From: Paenibacillus sp. H1-7
GTDB lineage: Bacteria; Bacillota; Bacilli; Paenibacillales; NBRC-103111
NCBI RefSeq assembly: GCF_022354825.1
Contig: NZ_CP031168.1
Span: 6,511,501-6,575,500, forward strand
Length of the DNA: 64,000 nucleotides
Direction: 5' to 3'
Shown here: positions 1-7,512 of the stretch, one piece after another
How positions within the stretch are numbered: position 1 is the first letter of the stretch
Layout of the letters: every line of letters begins with the position of its first letter
Notes under the pieces: generated by a model
Database searches by the model: none
Told to the model about the DNA's origin: nothing
The model's input: the letters and a program-made list of their open reading frames with translations, nothing else
Made by a program: the position numbers and the translations under genes

Positions 1-1
1 G

Positions 2-244
2 CCTAACAATCCGGGTTACCTGCAATGGGCACTCAAATTGTCCCGCCCCGGGACGGTTATTATCGGCGATAACGTCATCCGTGAAGGAGAGGTCACGAAT
101 AAGCTTACCCAGGACGCCCGTGTACAAGGCGTACAGAGGTTTTTCGAGCTCATGTCGGAGGAATCCCGAATCGAAGCTACGGCTATCCAAACCGTTGGGA
201 GCAAAGGCTACGACGGCTTCTCCCTCGGCATCGTTACCGGTTAA
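2..244 (+). CDS. O-methyltransferase, C-terminal end (5' truncated by window)
   Basis: The reading frame is open from the window edge, so the start lies upstream; 80 residues are visible. The peptide runs PNNPGYLQWALKLSRPG, TVIIGDNVIREG and then a C-terminal helix and strand ending in GFSLGIVTG. This is the C-terminal part of the SAM-dependent methyltransferase_3 fold (YrrM/CCoAOMT type): KPNNPxYLxWAL and the DN after the central strand carry substrate and metal contacts in the family. A caller starting at TTG 38 would miss part of it. Substrate unknown. A terminator follows at once. Confidence 0.8.
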   Translation, partial: PNNPGYLQWALKLSRPGTVIIGDNVIREGEVTNKLTQDARVQGVQRFFELMSEESRIEATAIQTVGSKGYDGFSLGIVTG

Positions 245-264
245 CTGAATTCTCGCTGTCCCGC

Positions 265-289
265 GCCGGCCCTTGGAGCCGGCTTTTTC
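265..289 (+). terminator. Rho-independent terminator of the methyltransferase gene
   Basis: GCCGGC (265-270) and GCCGGC (278-283) form a 6-bp self-complementary stem with a 7-nt loop, followed by TTTTT, about 20 bp after the stop codon. Confidence 0.7.
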
Positions 290-363
290 TCGTGCATAGT
301 TTCCTATGGGAATGGAAAAATAAAACAGATGGCATGAACCCCACACAGCCGGGAGGGAGCTTT

Positions 364-576
364 ATGATCTACATTTATCATGATTTCGGAGGTACTCACA
401 CATGACCATAGGGAGGACTGTTTTCACGGGCTTTAAAAATCGACTTCATCGGAGTTCCTCTACTTGTAATGGGAGCTAAACAGACGTATCAAAATATCAT
501 AAACCTTGTCGATCATACAAGGAATGCAGCGCGAAACGCCACTTCACCGCTGACATCGCTTCAAAACAAAGAGTAA
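364..576 (+). pseudogene. DUF3189 family gene remnant, internally deleted
   Basis: A ribosome binding site (GGGAGGGAG, 352-360) precedes ATG 364, which encodes MIYIYHDFGGTHT and then TGA. After a second stop (TAG), the same frame continues at 412 with GGLFSRALKIDFIGVPLL and VMGAKQTYQNIINLVDHT, ending at TAA 574-576. These are, from memory of the family, the conserved N-terminus (IYHxFGGTHT) and C-terminus (GGxFSRxLKIDFIGVPLL, GAKQTY) of DUF3189 proteins, normally about 150-170 residues long. The middle is missing and the junction carries two stops, so the gene is dead. Function of DUF3189 is unknown. Confidence 0.75.
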
Positions 577-907
577 CGTCTTCTATATTTTGATGCCTCA
601 TCGGCTTATACTTGCCTCCGCTATCAATCAGCTCTTTGCCCCTCCATCATTACCGGGCCGTTGTCGCCTTCGGCTGCGCTTCCATCCATTATGATGCCGC
701 TTCCTTTCGCGGCTTTTTTGTCGTTATCGCTTTAGGCGTCATTTCAACGTCGACCCGGCTCTCAAGCAGTTACCTCAACGTAAGTGAGATACCTCAGAGT
801 AACTAAATGAACTCTTTTTCAGCTCTTACCAAAAACCGCTATTATTTCTATAATAATTTATGGGTTGTGAAAAACCGCAACAACATACTATGGGAGGCGT
901 TATACCA
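577..907. other. Intergenic stretch before the aldo/keto reductase
   Basis: About 330 bp without a credible gene; short open frames show no family resemblance. A small hairpin (GCCGC 696-700 / GCGGC 709-713 followed by TTTTTT) could be a leftover terminator. The ribosome binding site GGGAGG at about 894-899 belongs to the next gene. Confidence 0.5.
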
Positions 908-1849
908 ATGCAATATCGGAAACTGGGCAACAGCGGTCTAAAAGTCAGCGAAATCAGCTTGGGCAGCTGGCTCACTTATGGCGGTTACGTAGATGACAAT
1001 AATGCCGTCCGTTCTATCGAGCAAGCTTACGAATTGGGAGTCAACTTTTTCGATACCGCCAACATGTACGAGCGGGGCGAAGCGGAGAAGGTTATGGGCC
1101 AAGCGCTGTCCCAATATCCGCGGGAATCCTATGTGCTGGCAACGAAAGTATTCAATAAAATGGGCGAAGGACCGAACGACCGCGGCTTGTCGCGCAAACA
1201 TATTATGGAGCAGTGCGATGCGAGCCTGAAGCGCCTTGGCGCCGATTACATCGACATTTACTACTGCCACCGTTATGACAAAGAAACTCCGCTTGAAGAG
1301 ACGCTTCGCGCTCTGGACGATCTCGTAACCCAAGGCAAAGTACTCTATATCGGCGTAAGCGAGTGGAGTCCGGCTCAAATCGTGGAAGCGTATGCCATTG
1401 CGGACAAGCTGCTGCTGGACAAAATCATCGTCAACCAGCCGGTGTACAACATGTTCAACCGCTACATCGAGAAGGAAATCATCCCTATCGGCAAGGAAAA
1501 AGGCTACGGCCAAGTCGTATTCTCGCCGTTGGCACAAGGCTTGCTGACCGGCAAATACCGTCTCGGCCAGCCGGTACCAGCCGACAGCCGCGCCGCCAGC
1601 AAAAACTGGGGCGAGAAGCAGCTGAACGAAACGAATCTGACCAAGGTTGAGGGCATTTCCAGAATCGCCGACGAGCTTGGCATCAAAGTATCCCAGCTCG
1701 CGATCGCATGGATTCTCCGCCAAGACAACGTAGCCAGCGCTCTTGTGGGCGCAAGCCGTCCGGAGCAGGTCGTTGAGAACTGTGCAGCCAGCGGCATCAA
1801 GCTGTCCGACGATGTGCTGAATGCCATCGAGGAGATTTTGAAGGGCTAA
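908..1849 (+). CDS. Aldo/keto reductase, Kv-beta/YhdN-like
   Basis: NADPH-dependent oxidoreductase of the AKR superfamily, cytoplasmic, 313 residues. The AKR tetrad is visible: Asp49 (FFDTANMY), Tyr54, Lys80 (LATKVF) and His121 (YYCHRYD). The opening MQYRKLGNSGLKVSEISLG and FFDTANMYERGEAE match the Kv-channel beta/YghZ-like branch. The C-terminal AIAWILRQDNVASALVGAS is the cofactor-binding end. Start chosen at 908, 8 nt after GGGAGG; an in-frame ATG at 860 adds 16 residues without a ribosome binding site. Physiological substrate cannot be told. It is monocistronic and converges on murC. Confidence 0.92.
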   Translation: MQYRKLGNSGLKVSEISLGSWLTYGGYVDDNNAVRSIEQAYELGVNFFDTANMYERGEAEKVMGQALSQYPRESYVLATKVFNKMGEGPNDRGLSRKHIMEQCDASLKRLGADYIDIYYCHRYDKETPLEETLRALDDLVTQGKVLYIGVSEWSPAQIVEAYAIADKLLLDKIIVNQPVYNMFNRYIEKEIIPIGKEKGYGQVVFSPLAQGLLTGKYRLGQPVPADSRAASKNWGEKQLNETNLTKVEGISRIADELGIKVSQLAIAWILRQDNVASALVGASRPEQVVENCAASGIKLSDDVLNAIEEILKG

Positions 1850-1870
1850 TCTCACTTCACCAACATAAAA

Positions 1871-1978
1871 AGGCTGTCCCTCGCCGGTTTACCGGCATAA
1901 GACAGGCTCCTCTCACAGCAGCAGGCATTCCTATTCGCCTGCCTGCCGCGCAGGGAGCCTGTCGCCAAGGGACAGCCT
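1871..1978. terminator. Branched bidirectional terminator between convergent genes
   Basis: Nested inverted repeats: outer arms AGGCTGTCCCT (1871-1881) / AGGGACAGCCT (1968-1978); inner arms GACAGGCTCC (1901-1910) / GGAGCCTGTC (1954-1963); innermost GCAGGC / GCCTGC (1921-1942); and a side hairpin GCCGGT-TT-ACCGGC (1883-1896). T-rich runs flank it on both strands. It sits between the stop codons of the reductase and murC and can serve both. Confidence 0.75.
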
Positions 1979-1992
1979 CTTCTTCGTTATGG

Positions 1993-3288
1993 TTACAGTT
2001 GCTCCAGCAGCACTTGATATTTCTGTATGTCTCCCGCGCCCATGAACACCAGCACGCTGTTTTCATAGCCGGATAAGTCGGCGACATTGCATTCCGAAAT
2101 GAGCTGGGCGTTCGGAATTTGCGCCTTCAGCTGCTCGATCGAAACGCTGCCGAACACTTCTCTGGCCGAGCCGAAGATCGGGCATAAGAATACGTCGTCA
2201 GCCGCGCGCAGCGATACAGCGAAATCATCCATCAGCTTCTCCACGCGGCTGAACGTATGAGGCTGAAACACGCCTACGACGCGCTTCTCGGGGTATTTGC
2301 TCCGTACCGCTTCCAGCGTCGCCGTAATCTCGGACGGATGATGGGCGTAATCGTCGATCAGCACGTTGCCCTTCCACTGCTTCTCCGTAAACCGCCGCTT
2401 CACGCCGGCAAACGTCGCGATACTCTCGCGAATGCGTTCCAGGTCCAGATCCAGCAGCAGCGCCGTTCCGATAACGGCCAATGCGTTCAGGACGTTATGT
2501 CTGCCGAAGGCCGGAATGACGAACCGCCCCAGCTTCGAATCACGCCAATGCACTTCGAAGGCAACTCCACCTTCAGCGACTTCCGGTTCCGATGCTCTCA
2601 GATCATTATGCTCCATGAACCCGTACTTGAGCAGCTTTTTGCTAGTTTGCAGCTGTCTTACTTGCGGGTCGTCACCACAAACAATCAGCTGCCTTCCGAC
2701 TTGCGAAGCCATTTCCTCAAAAGCGGAACGCACGTCCTGAATATCGGCAAAATAATCGGGATGATCGAAATCTATATTTGTGATCACGGCAATTTCCGGC
2801 CGGTATGCAAGGAAATGCCGCTTGTACTCACAGCTCTCGAAGATGAACAGCTCGGCACCGGCGCTTCCTTTTCCCGTACCGTCGCCAATCAGGCTGCTGA
2901 CCTGTTTTACGGCTCCCAGCGTATGAGCCATCATGCCGGTTGTCGTCGTTTTGCCGTGTGAGCCTGTAATAGCAATACTCGTATACTCGCGCATCCACTG
3001 GCCCAGAAAATGATGATACCGCTCGATGGCATACCCCGCCTGCCTGCAGCGAGCCACCGCCGGGTGATCGTCGGTAAACGCATTCGATACGATAACCGTC
3101 AAATCCGGCAGGACAAGCGGCCCCTCCCCAAAAGGATATATAGAAATATGGCGCGCATCAAGCGCGGTCTGCGTGAACAAATGAGTCTCGATGTCCTCGC
3201 CCTGGACGTTATGCCCAAGATCATGCAGCATTTGTGCCAACGCACTCATCCCGCTGCCTTTAATCCCGATAAAATGATAGTTCGCCAT
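1993..3288 (-). CDS. murC: UDP-N-acetylmuramate--L-alanine ligase MurC
   Basis: Adds L-alanine to UDP-MurNAc, the first peptide step of peptidoglycan precursor synthesis, in the cytoplasm. 431 residues, usual for Bacillales MurC. Visible: N-terminal nucleotide fold MANYHFIGIKGSGMSALA; ATP-binding loop ITGSHGKTTTTG (about residues 106-117); FESCEYKRHFL and TNIDFDHPDYF of the central domain; GVKRRF and DDYAHHPSEI of the ligase core; C-terminal VFMGAGDIQKY. ATG 3288 follows a G-rich site. It stands alone, as in Bacillus, outside a dcw cluster. Confidence 0.95.
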   Translation of the reverse strand: MANYHFIGIKGSGMSALAQMLHDLGHNVQGEDIETHLFTQTALDARHISIYPFGEGPLVLPDLTVIVSNAFTDDHPAVARCRQAGYAIERYHHFLGQWMREYTSIAITGSHGKTTTTGMMAHTLGAVKQVSSLIGDGTGKGSAGAELFIFESCEYKRHFLAYRPEIAVITNIDFDHPDYFADIQDVRSAFEEMASQVGRQLIVCGDDPQVRQLQTSKKLLKYGFMEHNDLRASEPEVAEGGVAFEVHWRDSKLGRFVIPAFGRHNVLNALAVIGTALLLDLDLERIRESIATFAGVKRRFTEKQWKGNVLIDDYAHHPSEITATLEAVRSKYPEKRVVGVFQPHTFSRVEKLMDDFAVSLRAADDVFLCPIFGSAREVFGSVSIEQLKAQIPNAQLISECNVADLSGYENSVLVFMGAGDIQKYQVLLEQL

Positions 3289-3635
3289 TGCTAACCCCCG
3301 CAGCTATATAGTCACATGCCTACAGTATATGTAAAAGATTTCAAAGTGCTTTTCACAGCCCATATTTTTTTACAATGGACTTATTGTACGAGATTCTTAA
3401 TAACGAAGCAACCTTTAAACCCTGATAAATCACTGTCTTGTCTATCATTCTAGCCCCTCAGCCGACTCCTTATACGACTAGGGATTTCCCCAAATAAGTA
3501 TACGTCATATTTTCTGCCATCAAATCCAGTAAAAAAGAACATTCATCGCTGCACGACATGATTACACCATTATTTCTAACATCAAAATGAATCTTGATGT
3601 TTTTTTGCAAACCTCTTCCACAACGACAACTTTTA
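3289..3635. other. Intergenic stretch, murC upstream side
   Basis: About 350 AT-rich bases hold the divergent promoter space for murC (minus) and the riboswitch transcript (plus). No gene or further clear structure seen; a poly-T tract lies near 3599-3606, just before the GlnR/TnrA-type box. Confidence 0.5.
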
Positions 3636-3652
3636 TGTTATATTAACTAACA
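3636..3652. promoter_or_regulatory. GlnR/TnrA-type box 1
   Basis: TGTTATATTAACTAACA fits the GlnR/TnrA consensus TGTNAN7TNACA exactly and lies in a larger dyad (3633-3655). GlnR and TnrA are the nitrogen regulators of Bacillales. It lies about 285 bp upstream of the permease start and 84 bp upstream of the riboswitch sequence TAGGGTTCCG. Confidence 0.75.
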
Positions 3653-3709
3653 TAAAACAAAGCTCATCCTCGCTGATTTCGAGAATTACCATCTTTCGAC
3701 AGCAAGTTA

Positions 3710-3726
3710 TGTGATATTAAATAACA
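3710..3726. promoter_or_regulatory. GlnR/TnrA-type box 2
   Basis: TGTGATATTAAATAACA again fits TGTNAN7TNACA exactly. The 23-bp dyads around boxes 1 and 2 are identical at 21 of 23 positions and lie 74 bp apart, close to seven helical turns. Box 2 is just upstream of the riboswitch and probably overlaps the promoter. Confidence 0.75.
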
Positions 3727-3732
3727 TAATAC

Positions 3733-3829
3733 TTGTTTTCTAGGGTTCCGCGGAATGGATGTCCGGCCTGGTCCGAGAGAAAACGCACGGCCGACGCTGT
3801 GTTCACGGAGGGATAAAAGCCCGGGAGAT
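3733..3829 (+). ncRNA. Guanidine-I (ykkC subtype 1) riboswitch aptamer
   Basis: Conserved ykkC blocks are present in order: CTAGGGTTCCG (3740-3750), CTGGTCCGAGAG (3768-3779), and ACGG followed by GGGATAAAAGCCCGGGAGA (3805-3828). The CCGAGAG, ACGG and GATAAAAGCCCGGGAGA variants are those of the guanidine-binding subtype 1; the PRPP- and ppGpp-sensing subtype 2 RNAs differ there (for example CCAAGUG and GAUAGAAGCCC). The end of the aptamer is also the left arm of the following terminator, so ligand binding should allow read-through into the permease gene. Confidence 0.9.
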
Positions 3830-3860
3830 GATCGTAACGATACTCTCCCGGGCTTTTTTT
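3816..3860 (+). terminator. Riboswitch expression platform (intrinsic terminator)
   Basis: AAAGCCCGGGAGA (3816-3828) pairs perfectly with TCTCCCGGGCTTT (3844-3856), with further pairing ATCGT/ACGAT inside, then a T7 run. The left arm is shared with the aptamer, which makes the two folds mutually exclusive. Confidence 0.9.
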
Positions 3861-3925
3861 GTTGTTCATAACACGGGCACAGCCTGTGATGTACTTTAAC
3901 AAGCCTAAGGAAAGGGTGTACCCTC

Positions 3926-5260
3926 ATGAAAGAAGAAGCAACCCTGCGCAAGTCGCTAACCCTGTTTCAAGTCGTATTTCTTGGTCTCGCATGGATGACC
4001 CCGATGATTTACTTCTCGGTTTACGGCATTGCCTACGAGAACTCGCATGGCATGATGACCCAGGCTTATTTGCTTGCCTTCATAGCCATCTTTTTCACCG
4101 CATTCAGCTACGGCGTCATGTCCAAGAAATACCCCACCTCCGGCTCCGCTTACGCTTATGCCAAACGGGCCATTCACCCTTACCTAGGCTTTTTGGTAGG
4201 CTGGGCGCTCCTGCTGGATTACTTGTTCTCGCCGATCATTGCCTGCCTGACCTTCGGCATTTACCTCCATGCGCAGTTCCCTTCCGTTCCCGCATATATA
4301 TGGATCATCGCTTTGAATCTTCTGCTCGCTGTCGTTAACATTATCGGAATCAATTTCTCTGCTAACCTCAGCAAGCTGTTCGTTTTAATTCAAATCGGAT
4401 TTATCGCCATATTCTGCACCGTTCTCGTCAACAAGCTGATGTCCTCGGGTCAACCGGTTCAACCGTTATTTTCCGGCGATGTGCCTATATCCGTTATTTT
4501 GGCCGGCGCTTCGATTATTTGCTTCTCCTTTCTCGGCTTCGATTCCATAACAACGATGTCCGAAGAAACCATCCGTTCGGAAAAAACGATCCCGCGAGCC
4601 ATTATGATCATCATTTTCACAGCGATCGTACTGTACACCGGTCCATCCGTATTGACGCAATTGGCTTTTCCGGCCATGACCTTCGATAACGTAGACACTG
4701 CGGGATTCGAGCTTGTAAAAATGGTCGGCGGAGCCGGGCTGAGCTCCTTGTTCATCACGGTGCTGATCATGGCAATCTTCACGCAAGGCTTGTCATCCGT
4801 CGTCAGCGTATCGCGATTGTTATACGTCATGGGCCGTGACTCGATCTTACCCAAACGGTGTTTCGGCTTCGTTCACCCGAAACTCAACACGCCTACGAAC
4901 AATATTATTATTGTTAGTGTCATCTCCTTGTTAGCTTTGGTCATCGATCTGGAGATGGCGGTGAAGTTCGTCAGCTTCGGAGCCTTGTCCGCTTTCATTT
5001 GCGTCAACTTGTCCGTCATCGCACAATGCTACTGGAAAGACAAGCAGCGCTCGTTCACGCAAACGATTAAATATTTGATCTGTCCGCTCATCGGTGCCTG
5101 CTTCATCGGCTGGCTGCTGTCGCTGCTGGACAAAGACGCGCTGATTATGGGACTTGTCTGGCTGCTGCTCGGCATATCTTACCACTTGTACCGCACCAAA
5201 TGGTCTACTGCCAGCCGTACCGGCGAAGCCCCGGATTTGAAGCAGCCCACCTCTGTTTAA
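3926..5260 (+). CDS. APC-superfamily permease under guanidine riboswitch control
   Basis: 444-residue polytopic membrane protein with about 12 hydrophobic segments. It opens with KSLTLFQVVFLGLAWMTPM, like the amino acid/polyamine APC permeases (PuuP/YveA-like); the SGSAYAYAKR stretch after TM2 and the SEETIRSEKTIPRAI loop are family hallmarks. ATG 3926 follows GGAAAGG. Two GlnR/TnrA boxes and a guanidine-I riboswitch precede it, and a terminator follows, so it is a single-gene unit. I infer transport of guanidine or a guanidino compound; direction cannot be told. Known guanidine-I targets include SMR exporters and carboxylase genes; an APC carrier is a less familiar target. Confidence 0.85.
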   Translation: MKEEATLRKSLTLFQVVFLGLAWMTPMIYFSVYGIAYENSHGMMTQAYLLAFIAIFFTAFSYGVMSKKYPTSGSAYAYAKRAIHPYLGFLVGWALLLDYLFSPIIACLTFGIYLHAQFPSVPAYIWIIALNLLLAVVNIIGINFSANLSKLFVLIQIGFIAIFCTVLVNKLMSSGQPVQPLFSGDVPISVILAGASIICFSFLGFDSITTMSEETIRSEKTIPRAIMIIIFTAIVLYTGPSVLTQLAFPAMTFDNVDTAGFELVKMVGGAGLSSLFITVLIMAIFTQGLSSVVSVSRLLYVMGRDSILPKRCFGFVHPKLNTPTNNIIIVSVISLLALVIDLEMAVKFVSFGALSAFICVNLSVIAQCYWKDKQRSFTQTIKYLICPLIGACFIGWLLSLLDKDALIMGLVWLLLGISYHLYRTKWSTASRTGEAPDLKQPTSV

Positions 5261-5270
5261 AAAGAAAAAT

Positions 5271-5297
5271 GGCCTCCCTGCGAATGGGAGGCCTCTT
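5271..5297. terminator. Bidirectional terminator
   Basis: GGCCTCCC (5271-5278) / GGGAGGCC (5286-5293), followed by TCTTTT on the plus strand and preceded by AAAAGAAAAA, which gives a T-run on the minus strand. It serves the permease and the convergent beta-helix gene. Confidence 0.8.
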
Positions 5298-5299
5298 TT

Positions 5300-7324
5300 C
5301 TAATTATACACCTCGATCTCGTTGATCGTAGGCTCATCGCTGGCGGAGCTAATGTAGAGCCTCAGATACCTTGAATTGACGCTGGAGAAGCTGATCGTTT
5401 TGCTCGCCCCGATCGTCGTACCCGATGTACCTGCAATATCGGTGTATGTCGTACCGTCATTCGACGATTGAAGCTTGTAGGAAGTAACCCTTTGATAAGA
5501 AGATTCTTTAATCACCACTTGCTTGTAAGTAGTGGCAGCGCCAAAGTCGACGCTGATCCATTGGTTCGTCAGCGAACCGCTGGAAGCGGACCAGCGCGTT
5601 GACGTGTTGGCGTCGAACGCTTTGGCCGCCGTATACGAAGTGCTCCAGGTCGTGGATGCGGCATATGTTTTATTCAGCGCGAGATTGGTGCCGGGATTGG
5701 GGTTAGGGGTGGCGTCCTCCAGCTTGCCGTTCCCGGCCCAGGCTGCAAGCTTCGGCCAGATCGATCCCGTCAGCTGCTCCGGCAGCGTCACATTCCCGAC
5801 GGCAGCAGCTCCCAGCCGGTCCTGCAGCTGCTGATAATACAAGCTGCGTGGCTCTACCCGGACGCCGAAGGAATCGTAGCCTCCTGCACCGCTCTTGCCC
5901 CCGGAGGCGGAGCCTATGCTCCAGTTTTTCGCCCCGATCGGACTGTCTACAATCATTTGATTGGTCCCTTCGCTGTTCCAGAATATCGTCTGCGCACCCG
6001 CCCAGCCATGTCCTGTACCCGAGGCTCCCCGGTTGCGTACATTGAGCTCCAGCGTCTTGATGTTGTCGAATAACAGGCCTGTAGCATAGCGATGATGCGG
6101 ACCGGCGTCGTCATGCGAATTGACGGACAAACTGTCCACGAAAACATTCGGTCCGGGCACTCTCGATCCCGTCACGAAATCATGTCTGCCCTCGGAAGTA
6201 TACAGCCTCTGGAACAAGTTAAAGGTAGCGCCATTCTCGATGTTGAACGAGTACCGGCGTCCGCCCGTCACTTGCGATTTGCCGTCCAGATAGGCGCTGT
6301 CCTGTACGGTAATATTGCGGGACATTTTGCTCAAATTGACGGCGGAGTAGCCGAAATAGCGCGCTGTAACGCCGGACACCCATCCGTTTTCCACCAGCAC
6401 GAACTTGATCGCATTCCAGCCGTGATTTTCGTCGGTATTGCTGGCGTAGGCGGACTCAATGCGGAGATTTTCGACTCCGACTTTTTGAATGCGGTCTGGC
6501 ACCGTATATTTGAAGATTGCGCCTCCGCCGTATTTCGTCTCCATAGCCTGCACGATCGGAGCATCGATAGTAATCGTATTCCCGCTTTTGGCGGTAATCG
6601 TTCTCTCGTAATCGACTGCATAGTCATCCGCCGTCCATCCGTATTGGGCCATATTGAGATCGGTAATCCAGGTGTCGTTCGGCGTACGCTCGACCATGAT
6701 GCGGTCTCCCACATTGAAGCCGGATGCCGAAGCTACGCTGAAGCTTTTCGCTCCGGTAGGTACATACGCTGTCGATATGGACTGGCGCGTCCCGGCCGTC
6801 TCGACCCAGTTCGGCTTGCCCGCAGGGTCCGGCCCTACCTGGATGAAGTCGTTCTGGTATGTGGCCATATCTTTAATTATGGTCCCGTCGGTCCCTTGGC
6901 CCGCCCCTCGAAGCACAACGCCGCCTACAGGGATGTGCAGCTCTCCGTTCACCTCATACGTGCCTGCATTCAAATACACGGCACCGCGAACCCCATTCGC
7001 ATCCGGCGTCAATCCGGAAACGTAATCGATGGCATTTTGGATGGTCAGCCTGTCGTCCCCGGCTACCGGACTTACCGTCTGCTTCACCGGGACGTTCGGC
7101 AGTACGACACCGCCTCCCATATATCCCGCATTGGAGAAATCGGGAATCGTATTGACCGAATTGGTTTGCCCCTGATTGGCATAGGTGTTGTACACGAGCT
7201 GCCCGCCTGATAAATACACAAGCGAGCTGGAAGCAGCCGATGCCGCCCCTCCCCAGCCGACAGCTGCCAAACTTACGGCTAGAGCGGATAATACGTATCG
7301 CCCGGCCCATTTTGTTACTTTCAT
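5300..7324 (-). CDS. Secreted right-handed beta-helix (pectate-lyase-like) protein with F5/8 type C domain
   Basis: 674 residues. An N-terminal signal peptide (MKVTKWAGRYVLSALAVSLA, cleavage near ASA-AS) is followed by a parallel beta-helix region of the pectate-lyase superfamily (DDRLTIQNAIDYV, GGVVLRGAGQGTDGTII, ENLRIESAY, VENGWVSGVTARYF, RNITVQDSAYLDG). A region of about 127 residues at the C-terminus (NLALNKTYAASTTWS to NEIEVYN) is an F5/8 type C/CBM32-like sugar-binding sandwich. Likely a polysaccharide lyase or hydrolase acting outside the cell; the substrate is not identifiable. Start set at 7324, 8 nt after AGGAGG; an upstream in-frame start at 7366 lacks such a site. It is the last gene of the first sugar locus. 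Confidence 0.85.
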   Translation of the reverse strand: MKVTKWAGRYVLSALAVSLAAVGWGGAASAASSSLVYLSGGQLVYNTYANQGQTNSVNTIPDFSNAGYMGGGVVLPNVPVKQTVSPVAGDDRLTIQNAIDYVSGLTPDANGVRGAVYLNAGTYEVNGELHIPVGGVVLRGAGQGTDGTIIKDMATYQNDFIQVGPDPAGKPNWVETAGTRQSISTAYVPTGAKSFSVASASGFNVGDRIMVERTPNDTWITDLNMAQYGWTADDYAVDYERTITAKSGNTITIDAPIVQAMETKYGGGAIFKYTVPDRIQKVGVENLRIESAYASNTDENHGWNAIKFVLVENGWVSGVTARYFGYSAVNLSKMSRNITVQDSAYLDGKSQVTGGRRYSFNIENGATFNLFQRLYTSEGRHDFVTGSRVPGPNVFVDSLSVNSHDDAGPHHRYATGLLFDNIKTLELNVRNRGASGTGHGWAGAQTIFWNSEGTNQMIVDSPIGAKNWSIGSASGGKSGAGGYDSFGVRVEPRSLYYQQLQDRLGAAAVGNVTLPEQLTGSIWPKLAAWAGNGKLEDATPNPNPGTNLALNKTYAASTTWSTSYTAAKAFDANTSTRWSASSGSLTNQWISVDFGAATTYKQVVIKESSYQRVTSYKLQSSNDGTTYTDIAGTSGTTIGASKTISFSSVNSRYLRLYISSASDEPTINEIEVYN

Positions 7325-7448
7325 AACTTTCCTCCTCGTATAGTTTGTTTTGGAAACGCAAGCCATAATGAAAGGCTGAAGCGTTTACATTTTTTCTTAA
7401 GTGGCGATGAATCACTCCTCACATCCTGTATTTCACTCTGATATAAGA

Positions 7449-7483
7449 AAATACGAGCCTCCTCCGGGAGAAGGCCCGTATTT
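7449..7483 (-). terminator. Terminator after the sugar-binding protein gene
   Basis: AAATACGAGCC (7449-7459) / GGCCCGTATTT (7473-7483) hairpin with a T-rich tail on the minus strand, about 30 bp after the binding-protein stop. It should reduce read-through into the beta-helix gene, which has its own ribosome binding site. Confidence 0.7.
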
Positions 7484-7512
7484 ATTGTATACAATGTTTT
7501 CCAGATTAGAAC

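Noticed and set aside
938..1855. 305-residue minus-strand open frame
   Set aside because: Lies entirely antisense to the aldo/keto reductase, whose motifs are intact; a codon-bias shadow.
6092..7210. 372-residue plus-strand open frame
   Set aside because: Antisense to the beta-helix gene, no motif; shadow.
7377..7389. cre-like sequence TGAAGCGTTTACA upstream of the beta-helix gene
   Set aside because: One base shorter than the CcpA cre palindrome and mismatched at the end; not strong enough to call.
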